Shown: positions 10,099 through 19,346, counted from the stretch's first letter. The stretch: DNA of 64,000 nt from Parazoarcus communis (GCF_003111665.1 NZ_CP022188.1:3162001-3226000), one strand, 5' to 3'. Notes: generated by a model not told the origin, from the sequence alone. A program made the numbers and translations.

Positions 10099-11081
10099 GA
10101 TCCGGTAAAGACCTCCTTGAACGTGATCAGCGCGGATTCAAGCGTGATCGCGGGTTGCGCAAGATAGCTGGAGAGCCGTGCGACCCCGCGATCTGCAGAG
10201 AGGTCGGGATGCCGGTCTATCCATTCGGGGTCGTCGAGGACAATCATGTGTTCCTCGAGGCTCGGGGGTGAGAGCAGGCTCAGCAGTGGCCGTGGCGAGG
10301 CACCGGTAAAGCCGATCAGCATGCGCTCCTGGCCATTGATTCGACCCAGAAGCAGTTGCAGCTCGCAGGCTGTTTCGCTCAGCAGCACGGTGACGAGGAA
10401 CAACCACAGGGCAGCCACGCGGTTGCGTTCGCATGCGTTGGCGGGCAAAGGGAGACAAAGCCCTTTTTCGATCTTGAGGGTGCTGCGGCCGAGAAGGGGG
10501 CGCATCAACAGGCCTATGGCAAGAATCTGGCGCCGAACGGATTGAGGCGATGCGGGGGCGCCGAGGTTTGCGGCGAGCTGGCCGAGGGTGGTGTTGCGCA
10601 CATAGGTGTCGAGCGGCCGGCGCTTGAGTGCATGCTCGATGCTGGCGGCGCAATCGAGGAAGGAGAGCTCTCCAAGCGCATCGGTGGGCGTGGCCGCGTT
10701 GCATGCTTGGCCGACGACGCGGCGCAGGATGCCCCATAGCGCGGTGAAGCCGACTGGACCACAGCGAAAGGGGAGCGGGTCGTCGCGTTCGACCGCTGCC
10801 GCAGCAATGAAGGGGAAGCGCCGTCCGGCTGCATCGCGGCTCGGCTTGAGGTGCCCGACGACGGAGAGTCGGCTCTGAGCTCCGACAAAGGCAAAGTCCA
10901 GCGCCGGGGCGTTGTCGAACAGCAGCTTCCAGCGCGGGTTCTCCGCAAAGGCTTCCATGCAGGCGGATGTCCAGCGGTCGAGCAGCGCGATCAACTGCAT
11001 CTGGTTGCCGCCTCTGATGAAATCGCCGCGCGCAGGCAGCTTGCCGAAATAGCTGACTCCGCAGACCGGTTCGACGCTCAT
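10095..11081 (-). CDS. tagF: Type VI secretion-associated protein TagF
   Basis: A 328-residue protein starting with YFGKLPARGDFIRGG, the signature of the TagF/ImpM family. In Pseudomonas the TagF domain represses T6SS assembly post-translationally. The length exceeds a minimal TagF domain, and the C-terminal half (MLIGFTGASPRPLLSLLSP and onward) has no function I can assign. It overlaps tssM and the OmpA-like gene by 4 bases each, so it is tightly coupled. Confidence 0.88.
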   Translation of the reverse strand: MSVEPVCGVSYFGKLPARGDFIRGGNQMQLIALLDRWTSACMEAFAENPRWKLLFDNAPALDFAFVGAQSRLSVVGHLKPSRDAAGRRFPFIAAAAVERDDPLPFRCGPVGFTALWGILRRVVGQACNAATPTDALGELSFLDCAASIEHALKRRPLDTYVRNTTLGQLAANLGAPASPQSVRRQILAIGLLMRPLLGRSTLKIEKGLCLPLPANACERNRVAALWLFLVTVLLSETACELQLLLGRINGQERMLIGFTGASPRPLLSLLSPPSLEEHMIVLDDPEWIDRHPDLSADRGVARLSSYLAQPAITLESALITFKEVFTGS

Positions 11082-14000
11082 TTCATGACCACCCGGGCAA
11101 CCGCGGAGCGGCCTGTGGAGGAGGACTCAGGCGTTGCCGCAGGGTCGATGCCTGCAACACGTTGCGGCAAGTGACTGCCCAGCCCTTCCCGCGGCGTTGC
11201 GCCATTACCGGCCTGCGCCTGAGCACTGCTGATGATGCGCAAACCGACGCTTAGCTTCAGTTCGTCTGTGCCCCATGACAGCGTGAACGAGCCGTCGGGT
11301 TGGCGTATTCGTTGTGCGGAGTTGATCAACTTCTCGAGACCGAAGCGGCCGGCGAAAGCTGCGACTTCGACGGTGCTGCCGTCGAAGCGTGTGGCCACGA
11401 TGCGCGCGCCCGGGTTGGCGTCGGGATTGGGCCAGATGAAGGTCGCCCACTGCGCCGCGCCGTTGCGGTATTGCAGGCGTTGCCCGTCGATTTCGATCAG
11501 GTATCCGGTGCTGCCGGGGACGGGGTGCGGCATCAGCATGAAGGTGGTTTGCGGGGCGCTGTCGGCGGAAGACGCAGCAGCACCTTCAAGTGCGCCGACC
11601 CAGCGCGGGAAACCGGCAATCAGCTCGGGCTGCAGGCGAATGCCGAGATCCCCCCATGTGCGTGGTGCAATCGTGTTGCCCCTGCGCACCACGAGCGCAG
11701 CCATCGCGCCGTCTATGTAGTGCGCAATCGCCCCATCCGGGCCGAATATCTGCGCGATCTCCGCCGGTGTGGCTTCGAGATCGCCTTCAGCGGAGAACGG
11801 GTATTTGACGGCCAGGCGGCGGGTGAAGGGCTCATGAACCTGTGCCAGCCAGATGCGGTTGAGCTCGTCCTCTGCTGGGCGGGCACTTGCGGCAAAGGTC
11901 TGCAGCAGTGGGCGGACCAGCAAGGGCCGGAGCGCTGCGCGCTGGCCGTCAGCGATGCCTGCGAGCATCTGCTCGTCCACGAAGCGCAAGGTGGTGGCGA
12001 GTTCCGATTCTCCGTCATCGAGGGTGTCGCGAATGAGCTTGATCGAACCTGGTCCGGGGTCGCCCTGATTGGCGATCTGGTTCAGCCTTGAGCGAAGCTG
12101 TGACAGTTGCAGCAGATAGCGCTCAAGCAGGCTTCCGCCGTTATCGCGCGCAGCCAACAGCCTGTCTACGCCGGCAAACGCCTCTCCGAGCTCACCTCGC
12201 GATAGCGGCATGCCCGGCGGCGAAACCGGGACATCGGGAGTGTCGCTTGCGACAGGTGTGCGCAGAATTGCGCGTCTGAACCACTCGCCGACCCCATCCG
12301 CTGCTTGCGCCTGACCGGCGCCGGCAGCGGATGGGTTGTCCCACGCGGTCTGTGCGTGGACCGTGCGCATCAGCTGTCCGATTGGCGAGCGCTGAGGATC
12401 GCCGAGACGGTCCATTGCCGCAACGGCCATGGGGAAACCGTCGAAAGTGCTGATGCTGACACCTTGCAGCAATTGCGCCCATGCCGCCGCATACTCCTGC
12501 TTGTACATCGTGGTGAGGGTGTTGCGGATCTGTGCGGGGCTGCCCTGGAGCGTAAGGTCGTCATGGCGGGCGCTCTGCAATACCCAGTCCGTGCTTTGCA
12601 ACTCGCCTGTTGCCGCATCGTCAATGGCCTGTCTGACGTATGCCTTCCACGCGTCGTGCGTGAATGCACCCGACACGACGTGGCTACCGGCGAGCAGGCT
12701 GTCGTTGCCTGCCCCGGTCAGGCCGGCGATGCTGACCGCCGGGAAGCGCGTCGACGCGCGCGTCCTGATGTCGGCATAGATGCGCTCGGTCGCGGGCAGC
12801 CCGCGGACGACCTTGCGCAGGCGTTCACGCACCTGGTCGGCCAGCACCAGATTGCTTTCGATCAGCGGCCATTCGGGTTTGCCGGTGTGGGCGAGATGAA
12901 ACGAGAGAATCTTCCCCGCCCTGCGGATCATCTCTTCGCGCTCCATTGTCCCGCGGTTTTCCTCCAGCCATTCGCGCCAGATCCGTGTCAGATGGTCCGA
13001 GAGATGGCCTGCGTCGAGGTGCTCCCGGCTTGCGAGCATGAGATAGGTCTTGAGTGCCTTGTAGGCGTCTTCGACGCTGGACGGACTTGCGCTCACATAT
13101 GGACCTCCGCCGCGGGGCGCGGGACTTGCTGCGGGATCGTGCGCGACCTGACCCGGCTCGCCCTGGAAAGTGCTGACCTCGGTGAGGAAGGCTTCAAGCT
13201 GCTCGCGCACCGGCGTCAGCAGGACGCTGCGAATGCCGGCGTGATATTCGTCGAAAAGTTTGGCCTTCAGTGCCTCGCCTTGATAGAGACCCAGCCCAAG
13301 TGAAAGTGGGCGATTGTGGTCGAAGTCCTCAAGCTGGGCGATGCGATCCTGAATGAGTTCGAGTGCGGCCAAGCGGGATTGCAGGCCGGTACTGTCCGCC
13401 TGCATTGCGGTGGCTCTTTCGAGGTCGGCGGTCACGGCAGCGACCAGGCTGCGATTGTTCGAATACGACCAGCTCCAGCCGCCAAAGATCAGTCCGAGTG
13501 CCGCGATGGCCCCGATGATCGCGACCTGACGCACCCGGGCTTGCCGCGTCCCGGAATACTGCCGTACGAGCTGTCTGTCGGCGAAGACCACCTGCGAGAA
13601 CAGGTCGCGGAGAAAGAATCCGTTGCGCGATCCAACCCGCTCGGGAAGCGGGCCTTCGCCCTTGAGCGCAAAGCGCGTTTCGACCTTGCGGTCGGAGAGG
13701 CTGAGCGCCTCACCGCTTTGCAGGGCGGAGGTGAAATAGAAACCGCGGAATACCGGCTCGAACTGATAGGGGTTGTCCTCGAACAGCGTCGCGATGAATA
13801 CCTTCAGCGCGGGTTTCACTGCTGCAAATTCCAGCGGAAAGGCGAGCATGCCAGGCGGCATGCGTTCGCCCTGGGCCCGTGCCATCTGGGCTACACCAAG
13901 TTCGCGAAGTCCTTCGTGAAGGATGTCGAAGTGGCGGTCGAAGAGGTCGATGGCGCTGTCGCGACCTGTCCTGGTGCAGGGCAGGGTGGCGCCCCACACC

Positions 14001-14929
14001 CTGTCACGTTCGTTCCAGTCCAGATCCTGAAAGAAATCGTTGAAGCCCGCGATCAGGTCCGCCTTTGTGAACATGACGTAGGCCGGCGCGAAAACCTGCA
14101 GGCGCTCGGTAAGCTCCTGAACCCGCTGCCTCAGGCTACGGGCGAGGGAGATGGCGAACTCTGGCGGGTTCGAGCTGAGCTCGGCAATGCTTGCGGTGAT
14201 GATGATGCCGTTGATCGGCGCAAGCGGGCGATGCTTCCTGAGCTGCGAAAGGAAGTACAGCCATTCCTGTCTGTCGTCTTCGTAGACCGAGTAGCGGCCT
14301 GCGGTGTCGAGCAGGATGCCTTCGGTGGTGAAGAACCAGTCGCAGTTGCGGGTGCCGCCGATGCCCTTGACCACGCTGCCGGTACCGTCTTCGAACGGAA
14401 ACTGGAGCCCGGAATTGATGATGGCCGAGCTCTTGCCGGCAGCGGGATTCCCGATCGTGATGTACCACGGCAATTCATACAGTGCCGAGCGACCGGACAC
14501 GCGACCCAGTTTCGAACGCTTGATGGTGGCCACGGCCTCCTGCATGCGCTGGCGCAGGGTTTCCTGTTCGAGCCGGGCCCCGGCAGTCGTGCCGGCCTGC
14601 CTATCGACTGGCTGATCCAGCATCTCGTGCAATGCATCAGCGCGCTGGCGCGCCTTTCGCCTGCGCAGAAACGAGGCCAGCACCCAGGCTGAAACAAGTA
14701 CGACGCCGGCTGCAATCGCCCAGGATGAAGGAATTCCGAACATGTCCGCAGAGAAGACGAGGAAAGCGCCCAGGGCGACAAACCCGAGCAGGGAAAGAAA
14801 TCGTGCGTCTGTGACGGTTGCGCGCAATCGGGACATGGATTCAGCTTTGGTCATCCGTGGGAGGGTGGAGGGTGTTGCCGGCGGTGCGCGGCCTGCGGTC
14901 GTGCGGGGAGGGACGGCGTAATTCGACAT
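11078..14929 (-). CDS. tssM: Type VI secretion membrane subunit TssM (IcmF)
   Basis: A 1283-residue inner-membrane component of the T6SS trans-envelope complex. Two N-terminal membrane helices (LSLLGFVALGAFLVFSA and WAIAAGVVLVSAWVLASFL) come before a Walker A loop (GNPAAGKSS), LLDTAGRY and MFTKADLI. A third helix (VAIIGAIAALGLIFGGW) leads into the long periplasmic part, which ends in the IcmF C-terminal domain (FMLMPHPVPGSTGYLIEIDG). The start at 14929 has AAGGA 8 bases upstream. It overlaps the preceding peptidase gene by 89 bases. An internal ATG at 14854 would reduce this overlap but lacks a ribosome site. Confidence 0.95.
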   Translation of the reverse strand: MSNYAVPPRTTAGRAPPATPSTLPRMTKAESMSRLRATVTDARFLSLLGFVALGAFLVFSADMFGIPSSWAIAAGVVLVSAWVLASFLRRRKARQRADALHEMLDQPVDRQAGTTAGARLEQETLRQRMQEAVATIKRSKLGRVSGRSALYELPWYITIGNPAAGKSSAIINSGLQFPFEDGTGSVVKGIGGTRNCDWFFTTEGILLDTAGRYSVYEDDRQEWLYFLSQLRKHRPLAPINGIIITASIAELSSNPPEFAISLARSLRQRVQELTERLQVFAPAYVMFTKADLIAGFNDFFQDLDWNERDRVWGATLPCTRTGRDSAIDLFDRHFDILHEGLRELGVAQMARAQGERMPPGMLAFPLEFAAVKPALKVFIATLFEDNPYQFEPVFRGFYFTSALQSGEALSLSDRKVETRFALKGEGPLPERVGSRNGFFLRDLFSQVVFADRQLVRQYSGTRQARVRQVAIIGAIAALGLIFGGWSWSYSNNRSLVAAVTADLERATAMQADSTGLQSRLAALELIQDRIAQLEDFDHNRPLSLGLGLYQGEALKAKLFDEYHAGIRSVLLTPVREQLEAFLTEVSTFQGEPGQVAHDPAASPAPRGGGPYVSASPSSVEDAYKALKTYLMLASREHLDAGHLSDHLTRIWREWLEENRGTMEREEMIRRAGKILSFHLAHTGKPEWPLIESNLVLADQVRERLRKVVRGLPATERIYADIRTRASTRFPAVSIAGLTGAGNDSLLAGSHVVSGAFTHDAWKAYVRQAIDDAATGELQSTDWVLQSARHDDLTLQGSPAQIRNTLTTMYKQEYAAAWAQLLQGVSISTFDGFPMAVAAMDRLGDPQRSPIGQLMRTVHAQTAWDNPSAAGAGQAQAADGVGEWFRRAILRTPVASDTPDVPVSPPGMPLSRGELGEAFAGVDRLLAARDNGGSLLERYLLQLSQLRSRLNQIANQGDPGPGSIKLIRDTLDDGESELATTLRFVDEQMLAGIADGQRAALRPLLVRPLLQTFAASARPAEDELNRIWLAQVHEPFTRRLAVKYPFSAEGDLEATPAEIAQIFGPDGAIAHYIDGAMAALVVRRGNTIAPRTWGDLGIRLQPELIAGFPRWVGALEGAAASSADSAPQTTFMLMPHPVPGSTGYLIEIDGQRLQYRNGAAQWATFIWPNPDANPGARIVATRFDGSTVEVAAFAGRFGLEKLINSAQRIRQPDGSFTLSWGTDELKLSVGLRIISSAQAQAGNGATPREGLGSHLPQRVAGIDPAATPESSSTGRSAVARVVMK

Positions 14930-15713
14930 GACCGAAGTCCTTCAGGGTCCAGCGTCCGCCCCAGGTGAGCCCGAGTTCTTCAGCGATGTGACCGAAGCGT
15001 ACGTAGGCCTGCATCGCCCACGGGTCGCGCTCGGATATCACGAGGCGGCCTTCGCGCAGGAATGCGTAATCGGCAGCCAGTCCGTACTGGTGGTAGCTCT
15101 GGTACGCCGCTGCCCGGGTAATGCTGCCACCGAGAGCTGCCAGCTGATCCTGTCGGGCAGGGCTCCGATAGCCTTCGATCAGCACCGTTTCGTAGCCATG
15201 CCGGTCGCGCATGAGCGTGAATGCAGCGAGCAGGCGCTGCCGGAACTCGGTATCTAGGCGCTTCCAGTCGCGGTTCGCATCCGTAGTGGTCGGCCGCAGG
15301 AGCTCGACCTCGCGGGACGCGAAGATGTCGGGCGGCAATGGCGGTGGTGGCAAGAGCTGCTCACCTGTGAGCAGCGCGGCAATTCGGCTTTCGGAGGCCG
15401 GGTTTCCGGCCTGTTCAGGGAGGGGCAATGGCGCATTGAAGTGCGGTATGAGCAGGGCGGGGGCGCCCGTCAGGACGAGCGCAGCGAGCGTGAAGGCCAC
15501 GCGGCGTCGAATGAGCATGCCCGCTGTGAGCAATCGTTCGATGGCGAGTTTCCATACTTTTCCAGCCTTCAAGCGCCCGGCCTGCCATGGTCTGGTGATT
15601 CCACGCATCAGCGGCGGCACCCACCCGAACAGGGTGCGCCGAAGCGAGGCGAACGCAAGCAGGCTGACTGCAGTGGCAATGCTCAGAAAGCAGGCGGACA
15701 GGACCAGGGTCAT
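14841..15713 (-). CDS. M15-family D,D/L,D-peptidase in the T6SS operon
   Basis: A protein of about 290 residues with two hydrophobic segments near the N terminus and a C-terminal VanY-like peptidase domain. The zinc motif is YHQYGLAADYAF (HxxxxxxD) with the downstream HVEL histidine. VLIEGYRSPARQDQLAAL is typical of the family. A peptidoglycan-cutting enzyme just before tssM resembles TagX-type proteins, which open the cell wall for the secretion machine. The start is uncertain: ATG 15713 precedes the first membrane helix, but another ATG exists at 15824. Confidence 0.78.
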   Translation of the reverse strand: MTLVLSACFLSIATAVSLLAFASLRRTLFGWVPPLMRGITRPWQAGRLKAGKVWKLAIERLLTAGMLIRRRVAFTLAALVLTGAPALLIPHFNAPLPLPEQAGNPASESRIAALLTGEQLLPPPPLPPDIFASREVELLRPTTTDANRDWKRLDTEFRQRLLAAFTLMRDRHGYETVLIEGYRSPARQDQLAALGGSITRAAAYQSYHQYGLAADYAFLREGRLVISERDPWAMQAYVRFGHIAEELGLTWGGRWTLKDFGHVELRRPSPHDRRPRTAGNTLHPPTDDQS

Positions 15714-15840
15714 TGCATGTTTGACTGGTGGGCGCACCGGGACGACCGGCGCGAGGGCTAAGAAAAAACTTTTCCGGTGATGACTGGATTCAGATTTTAA
15801 GACATTAGAATGTGCAAATGGCATAAGTTGATACAAAAAA

Positions 15841-16539
15841 ATGACAAAAGGATGGATTGAGGGTGGCCGATCTGGCCCGACCCTCGTCGCGAACGGCGTG
15901 CGGACAATGAGCGCCGCGCCTTTCAGCATTCTCGACGGCTTGGCGCCGCCCCCACGGGTTTCCACTTGCAGGGTGCGCTGGCGTGTATTGCCGCGAGCCG
16001 CTCTGGTCACATTGGGGTTCGTGCTTCTGGCGCTCGCTTTCCGGCTGGGGATGATCTACATGGCGAGCGGGAGCGAGGGGAGGGTATCGCCGGCGGGGGG
16101 CGCAGCGGCTGCGGATCGCATGGTGAGCGCAGTGGTGGGCGTGGCGGCCAGTGATGGCTGCGGAGCACCTGTGCCGGCAGGCGGCGCGGTGGTCGTCGAT
16201 GCGACGGCTGCGTGCGTTGCTGCGCGGGCGTACGGCCCACAAAGTCTAACCGTCGATGGCGGCGCGGCGACGATTCGGGTGTTGCCTGCGACGCAAGGGG
16301 GCGACGACAGGCTGCTGCCGGATGCATCCGGGGGCAGTGCATTGCAGGCGGCTGTGGCGACAGAAAATGGATCTGCGACGAAGGGGGCGCGGCAGAGCGC
16401 TGAACAGAAGCGGCGTGAAGCGAAAAAGGCGGACAAAAAAGCAGGCAACAAGACGATGGCCCGCGCCGCAACAAGCAGGCGCGATCACGATGTCGACATC
16501 ATTGCAGCGATTGTTGAAGCGACAAAACCGGCGCCGTGA
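15841..16539 (+). CDS. Hypothetical single-pass membrane protein
   Basis: I do not recognise this 232-residue protein. It has one membrane helix near residues 48-72 (ALVTLGFVLLALAFRLGMIYMA), then an Ala/Gly-rich region and a Lys/Arg/Ala-rich stretch (KRREAKKADKKAGNKT) near the C terminus. It is transcribed divergently from the T6SS peptidase gene across an AT-rich gap. A second possible ATG is at 15907. It could be a T6SS accessory protein, but only location suggests that. Confidence 0.5.
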   Translation: MTKGWIEGGRSGPTLVANGVRTMSAAPFSILDGLAPPPRVSTCRVRWRVLPRAALVTLGFVLLALAFRLGMIYMASGSEGRVSPAGGAAAADRMVSAVVGVAASDGCGAPVPAGGAVVVDATAACVAARAYGPQSLTVDGGAATIRVLPATQGGDDRLLPDASGGSALQAAVATENGSATKGARQSAEQKRREAKKADKKAGNKTMARAATSRRDHDVDIIAAIVEATKPAP

Positions 16540-16618
16540 GCGTAAGGGCGAGCGCCGTGGTCTTGTTCTGAGTGCAAAAGATACGCCGTTGTGCATCCTC
16601 CGGCGCAGCTAGTGAGTC

Positions 16619-16999
16619 TTACTCGAAACTCGGCAATTCCGGCTTTACGACAGGCTTTCCTGCTGCAGCCCAGGCATCGAAGCCGCCCGAGATCGATTTC
16701 ACGTCAAGATAGCCCATGTCGGCGAGAGCACACGCCGCCAGCGCAGCGCGGCCGCTGGTCTTACAGTAAACGACAATCTTGAGGTCGCGGGAGGCGAGCT
16801 CGGGCATGTTGCTGAGCTTGAATTCGAGCATGCCGCGAGAGATGTGGACCGCGCCCGGGATGTGGCCGGATGCGTATTCCTCAGTCTCGCGGACATCGAT
16901 CAGAATATCCGCGTCCCGAATCGCCTGGTCGGCGTTCTCAAGCGGGGTTTCCTGAACTCTGGCTTTGGCTGCGGTAACGAGGTCGTGCGCGGTTTTCAT
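16619..16999 (-). CDS. Rhodanese-like sulfurtransferase domain protein
   Basis: A 126-residue single rhodanese domain. The active-site loop is YCKTSGRA with Cys79. Also typical are ILIDVRETEEYASGHIPGAVH, shortened, and the end FDAWAAAGKPV. Such proteins accept sulfane sulfur as a cysteine persulfide. There is no signal peptide, so it is cytoplasmic. A two-helix membrane protein gene lies 94 bases upstream on the same strand. Confidence 0.9.
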   Translation of the reverse strand: MKTAHDLVTAAKARVQETPLENADQAIRDADILIDVRETEEYASGHIPGAVHISRGMLEFKLSNMPELASRDLKIVVYCKTSGRAALAACALADMGYLDVKSISGGFDAWAAAGKPVVKPELPSFE

Positions 17000-17093
17000 C
17001 GTGATTGATTCCGGTATCTTGAGGATGTTTTCGTGTTGCGTGCCTGCCTGGCGCGAGGGCTGGCGGGCGCGGGGAGTCTGGTCAGGCACGTGT

Positions 17094-17429
17094 TCAGCGG
17101 GGTGCGTTTTCGTCCGGCAGCTTGTAGCCGTCGGCAATATAGCCGGGGCCCTTCATGACGAAAACAATAAAACAGAAGATGGCGACTGTCAGCACGACGG
17201 TCCAGTGCAGCACGACGGCGGCAATTACCCAGATGTCGACCATCTGCAACGCGCGAAGCGTGTCGTCGGTCTTGTCACCCCACCAGGCCAGACGCGCAAC
17301 GAGTGAAATGCTCACGCATGCGGCCGTGCCGGCAAGCGCGATCATTGGCAGTTTGCGCAAAACTGAGCGCTCCTGACCTGCAGGTTCGATGCGCGATCCG
17401 GGCAGGCGCTTCCAGCTTTTCTTCGTCAT
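17094..17429 (-). CDS. Two-helix inner-membrane protein, unknown function
   Basis: A 111-residue protein with two hydrophobic segments (LPMIALAGTAACVSISLVARLAWW, shortened, and VIAAVVLHWTVVLTVAIFCF) and charged ends. I do not recognise the family. A TATAAT sequence on the minus strand near 17490 (TTATATAATGC) may be its -10 element. It is followed on the same strand by the rhodanese gene, so the two may be co-transcribed. Confidence 0.7.
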   Translation of the reverse strand: MTKKSWKRLPGSRIEPAGQERSVLRKLPMIALAGTAACVSISLVARLAWWGDKTDDTLRALQMVDIWVIAAVVLHWTVVLTVAIFCFIVFVMKGPGYIADGYKLPDENAPR

Positions 17430-17684
17430 GGTCTGTCCTGGTTATGTGCGGACGTTTCGTGCTCGGCGCATTTCAGCATTGCGGCATTATATAAGCAAAC
17501 GATGATTGTGTTCGCTGCGAAGCGCGACCCGTACACAGGAGACGGCGCGGTCAAGCCAAAAGTTCTGTGCTGTGCATCACATTGCGTTCAGTGCTTGAAA
17601 CGACCGCGGTATTGTCGGCAATCGGGCCCCCTGCGGCGTAGCTCGGGTAGAATGCAGTCTTCAAGCCGAACAGCCCGCTGCATC

Positions 17685-18119
17685 ATGACAACCGAAACAC
17701 CCTCCGCGAAACCCGCTCTAGAACCCCGTGCCCTGTTGCAGAAGTTGCAGGAGCAGTCGCCGACGTTTCGCGATTGCAAGCCTCTGGCAATTCGCATCGA
17801 TACCAATATTCTCGAACGCTTCCCCGAGTTCGAGAAAAAGACCCTGCGCACTGCGCTGCGCATGCACACGGCGTCCACCCGGTATCTGAAAGCGATGGAG
17901 AAAGCGACAGAGCGCTTTGACTTCGAAGGCAACGTTGCCGGGGAGGTGACCGAGGAGCAGCGTGCGCACGCTTCGGCAACGCTCAAGGAGCGTTTTGCTG
18001 CGGCTGCCAAGCAGCAACGGGCGAAGCGCGAAGCCGAGGAGGCCGAGCGCAAGCGCGAAGAAGCAGAGCGTCGTCGCGGCGAGAAGCTTCAGCAGTTGAT
18101 GACGAAATTCGGAAAATGA
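17685..18119 (+). CDS. ProQ/FinO-domain RNA-binding protein
   Basis: A 144-residue protein with a FinO/ProQ domain (about 15-100). Typical strings are [15 protein letters not shown] and [19 protein letters not shown] Lys/Arg/Glu-rich, coiled-coil-like tail ([20 protein letters not shown]) follows. These proteins bind structured RNAs and act as RNA chaperones for small RNAs and mRNA 3' ends. The stop overlaps the start of creA (ATGATG). I leave the symbol open because several ProQ-family paralogues can occur in one genome. Confidence 0.88.
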   Translation: MTTETPSAKPALEPRALLQKLQEQSPTFRDCKPLAIRIDTNILERFPEFEKKTLRTALRMHTASTRYLKAMEKATERFDFEGNVAGEVTEEQRAHASATLKERFAAAAKQQRAKREAEEAERKREEAERRRGEKLQQLMTKFGK

Positions 18120-18604
18120 TGTCACCCGGCCGCCTTCTCCCCGCTGCAGCAATGGTCGCCGTGCTCGTCGCGAGCGCGCCGGCGAATGCGGAGCGGGTCG
18201 GGGAGGTGTCTACGGTGTGGAAGCTGATCGGCCCCAACCACAAGGTGGTTGTCGAAGCCTATGACGACCCGCGTGTGGAAGGCGTCACCTGCTACGTCTC
18301 CCGCGCCAAGACCGGTGGCCTGTCTGGCGCGGTCGGGCTCGCAGAGGATCTGTCCGAGGCCTCGATCGCCTGCAGGCAGGTTGGTGCAATTCGCTTCCGT
18401 GAGCCGATCCCGCAGCAGGAAGAGGTCTTCTCCGAGCGACTGTCGGTGCTGTTCAAGCGCCTGCAGGTTGTACGAATGGTAGACGCCCGCCGCAACGTAC
18501 TGGTGTATCTCACCTACTCGGACAAGCTGGTTGATGGCAGCCCCAAGAACAGCGTGACCGCTGTTGCCGTCGATGGCGGTACGCCGATTCCATTGAGCCG
18601 CTAA
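18116..18604 (+). CDS. creA: CreA family periplasmic protein
   Basis: A 162-residue protein with an N-terminal signal peptide ([16 protein letters not shown]) and the CreA core: [22 protein letters not shown], shortened, SIACRQVG and [17 protein letters not shown]. CreA is widespread in proteobacteria, and its biochemical role is unknown. It overlaps the ProQ-family gene by 4 bases and is followed by a hairpin. Confidence 0.9.
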   Translation: MMSPGRLLPAAAMVAVLVASAPANAERVGEVSTVWKLIGPNHKVVVEAYDDPRVEGVTCYVSRAKTGGLSGAVGLAEDLSEASIACRQVGAIRFREPIPQQEEVFSERLSVLFKRLQVVRMVDARRNVLVYLTYSDKLVDGSPKNSVTAVAVDGGTPIPLSR

Positions 18605-18605
18605 A

Positions 18606-18627
18606 CCCGCCTTTCTTCGGCGGGCTT
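18606..18627 (+). terminator. Hairpin after creA
   Basis: CCCGCC and GGCGGG arms around a TTTCTTC loop begin 2 bases after the creA stop and are followed by CTTCCT. It separates creA from a small convergent gene. Confidence 0.6.
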
Positions 18628-18635
18628 CCTCAGGT

Positions 18636-18797
18636 TTACCACAGGCTGCGCTCCTGCCCGGGACGCGTGCGCAACAGCCATGCGCCTGTGGCACCTGCCA
18701 GCGCCATCGCGATTGCGCCGCCGGTGTTTCCGGTTCCCAGCATCAGTCCAGCCAGCAGACCAAAGCCCATCAACAGTCGATTGATTTTCGGTTCCAT
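18636..18797 (-). CDS. 53-residue small membrane protein
   Basis: This short gene is supported by a strong ribosome site (AAGGAGAGAGACG before ATG). The product begins MEPKINRLLMGFGLLAGLML, has a hydrophobic Gly/Ala/Leu/Met-rich body (one or two helices) and ends LLRTRPGQERSLW. It resembles the YtxH/DUF2892-like small membrane proteins only in general character, so I assign no function. It is convergent with creA. Confidence 0.6.
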   Translation of the reverse strand: MEPKINRLLMGFGLLAGLMLGTGNTGGAIAMALAGATGAWLLRTRPGQERSLW

Positions 18798-18935
18798 CGT
18801 CTCTCTCCTTGTGGGGAAATGAGACAGGGCTGTGCGCTGTCTCGATAACTGTAAGTTTATACAGTTAGTCGAAAAATGGAAGTGCTTTCTGTCGTCAGAG
18901 GCATGCGCGCCACTGGCGCTGCGCGCGAGTTCGGC

Positions 18936-18941
18936 TATAAT
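18936..18941 (+). promoter_or_regulatory. -10 element of the tRNA-Thr promoter
   Basis: TATAAT is followed by a GC-rich discriminator (CCGCGACC), 17 bases before the tRNA. This arrangement is typical of stable RNA promoters under stringent control. The -35 region (CTGGCG) is weak. Confidence 0.6.
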
Positions 18942-18958
18942 CCGCGACCTGATGTGTT

Positions 18959-19034
18959 GCCCTTGTAGCTCAGTTGGTAGAGCAGCGGTTTTGTAAACCG
19001 AAGGTCGCGGGTTCGACTCCTGCCGGGGGCACCA
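18959..19034 (+). tRNA. tRNA-Thr (anticodon UGU)
   Basis: This 76-nt cloverleaf has acceptor arms GCCCTTG and CGGGGGC (with two G-U pairs), the D-loop AGCTCAGTTGGTAGAGC, an anticodon loop TTTGTAA carrying TGT, the T-arm GGGTTCGACTCC, and an encoded CCA after the discriminator A. The outermost anticodon-stem pair is a G-A mismatch. It reads ACA and probably other ACN codons. Confidence 0.96.
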
Positions 19035-19052
19035 ATAGATTCAAGCGCTTAA

Positions 19053-19078
19053 GCCAGTTCCGTGGAACTGGCTTTTTT
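19053..19078 (+). terminator. Intrinsic terminator after tRNA-Thr
   Basis: A stem of GCCAGTTCC and GGAACTGGC with a two-base loop is followed directly by six T residues. Confidence 0.92.
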
Positions 19079-19346
19079 GCGTCCTGCGCCCTTGGGCGGG
19101 TGCGAAGCGCGTCGCGCTCGCTATAAGAATGGTTTGGCCCCGTTGAACCAGTTCCCTGCCAGGCGAACGACACCTGTACGAGGCGTCGTACCCATACCCC
19201 GTCAGCGAAACACGCACCGCCTCCTCTCCGCGCCTCCGCGTGAGTCATGCTCTTCCGGTGGTCTGAAGCATCTCCCTGCAGAAGCATTCTGCACGCGGAA
19301 CCGCGGAGCCGCGGAGGGCGCGGAGGGGCAGTGTTGATCGTGCTCG
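19079..19346. other. Non-coding gap with GC-rich inverted repeat
   Basis: I see no gene in this stretch. It contains CTCTCCGCGCCTCCGCG near 19213-19230 and its near-complement as a CGCGGAG-type repeat (CCGCGGAGCCGCGGAGGG) near 19301-19325. These could fold as a long-range hairpin or be a dispersed intergenic repeat. Confidence 0.5.

Noticed and set aside
13316..14692. 458-residue plus-strand open frame opposite tssM
   Set aside because: No domain, and tssM on the other strand is full length with clear motifs.
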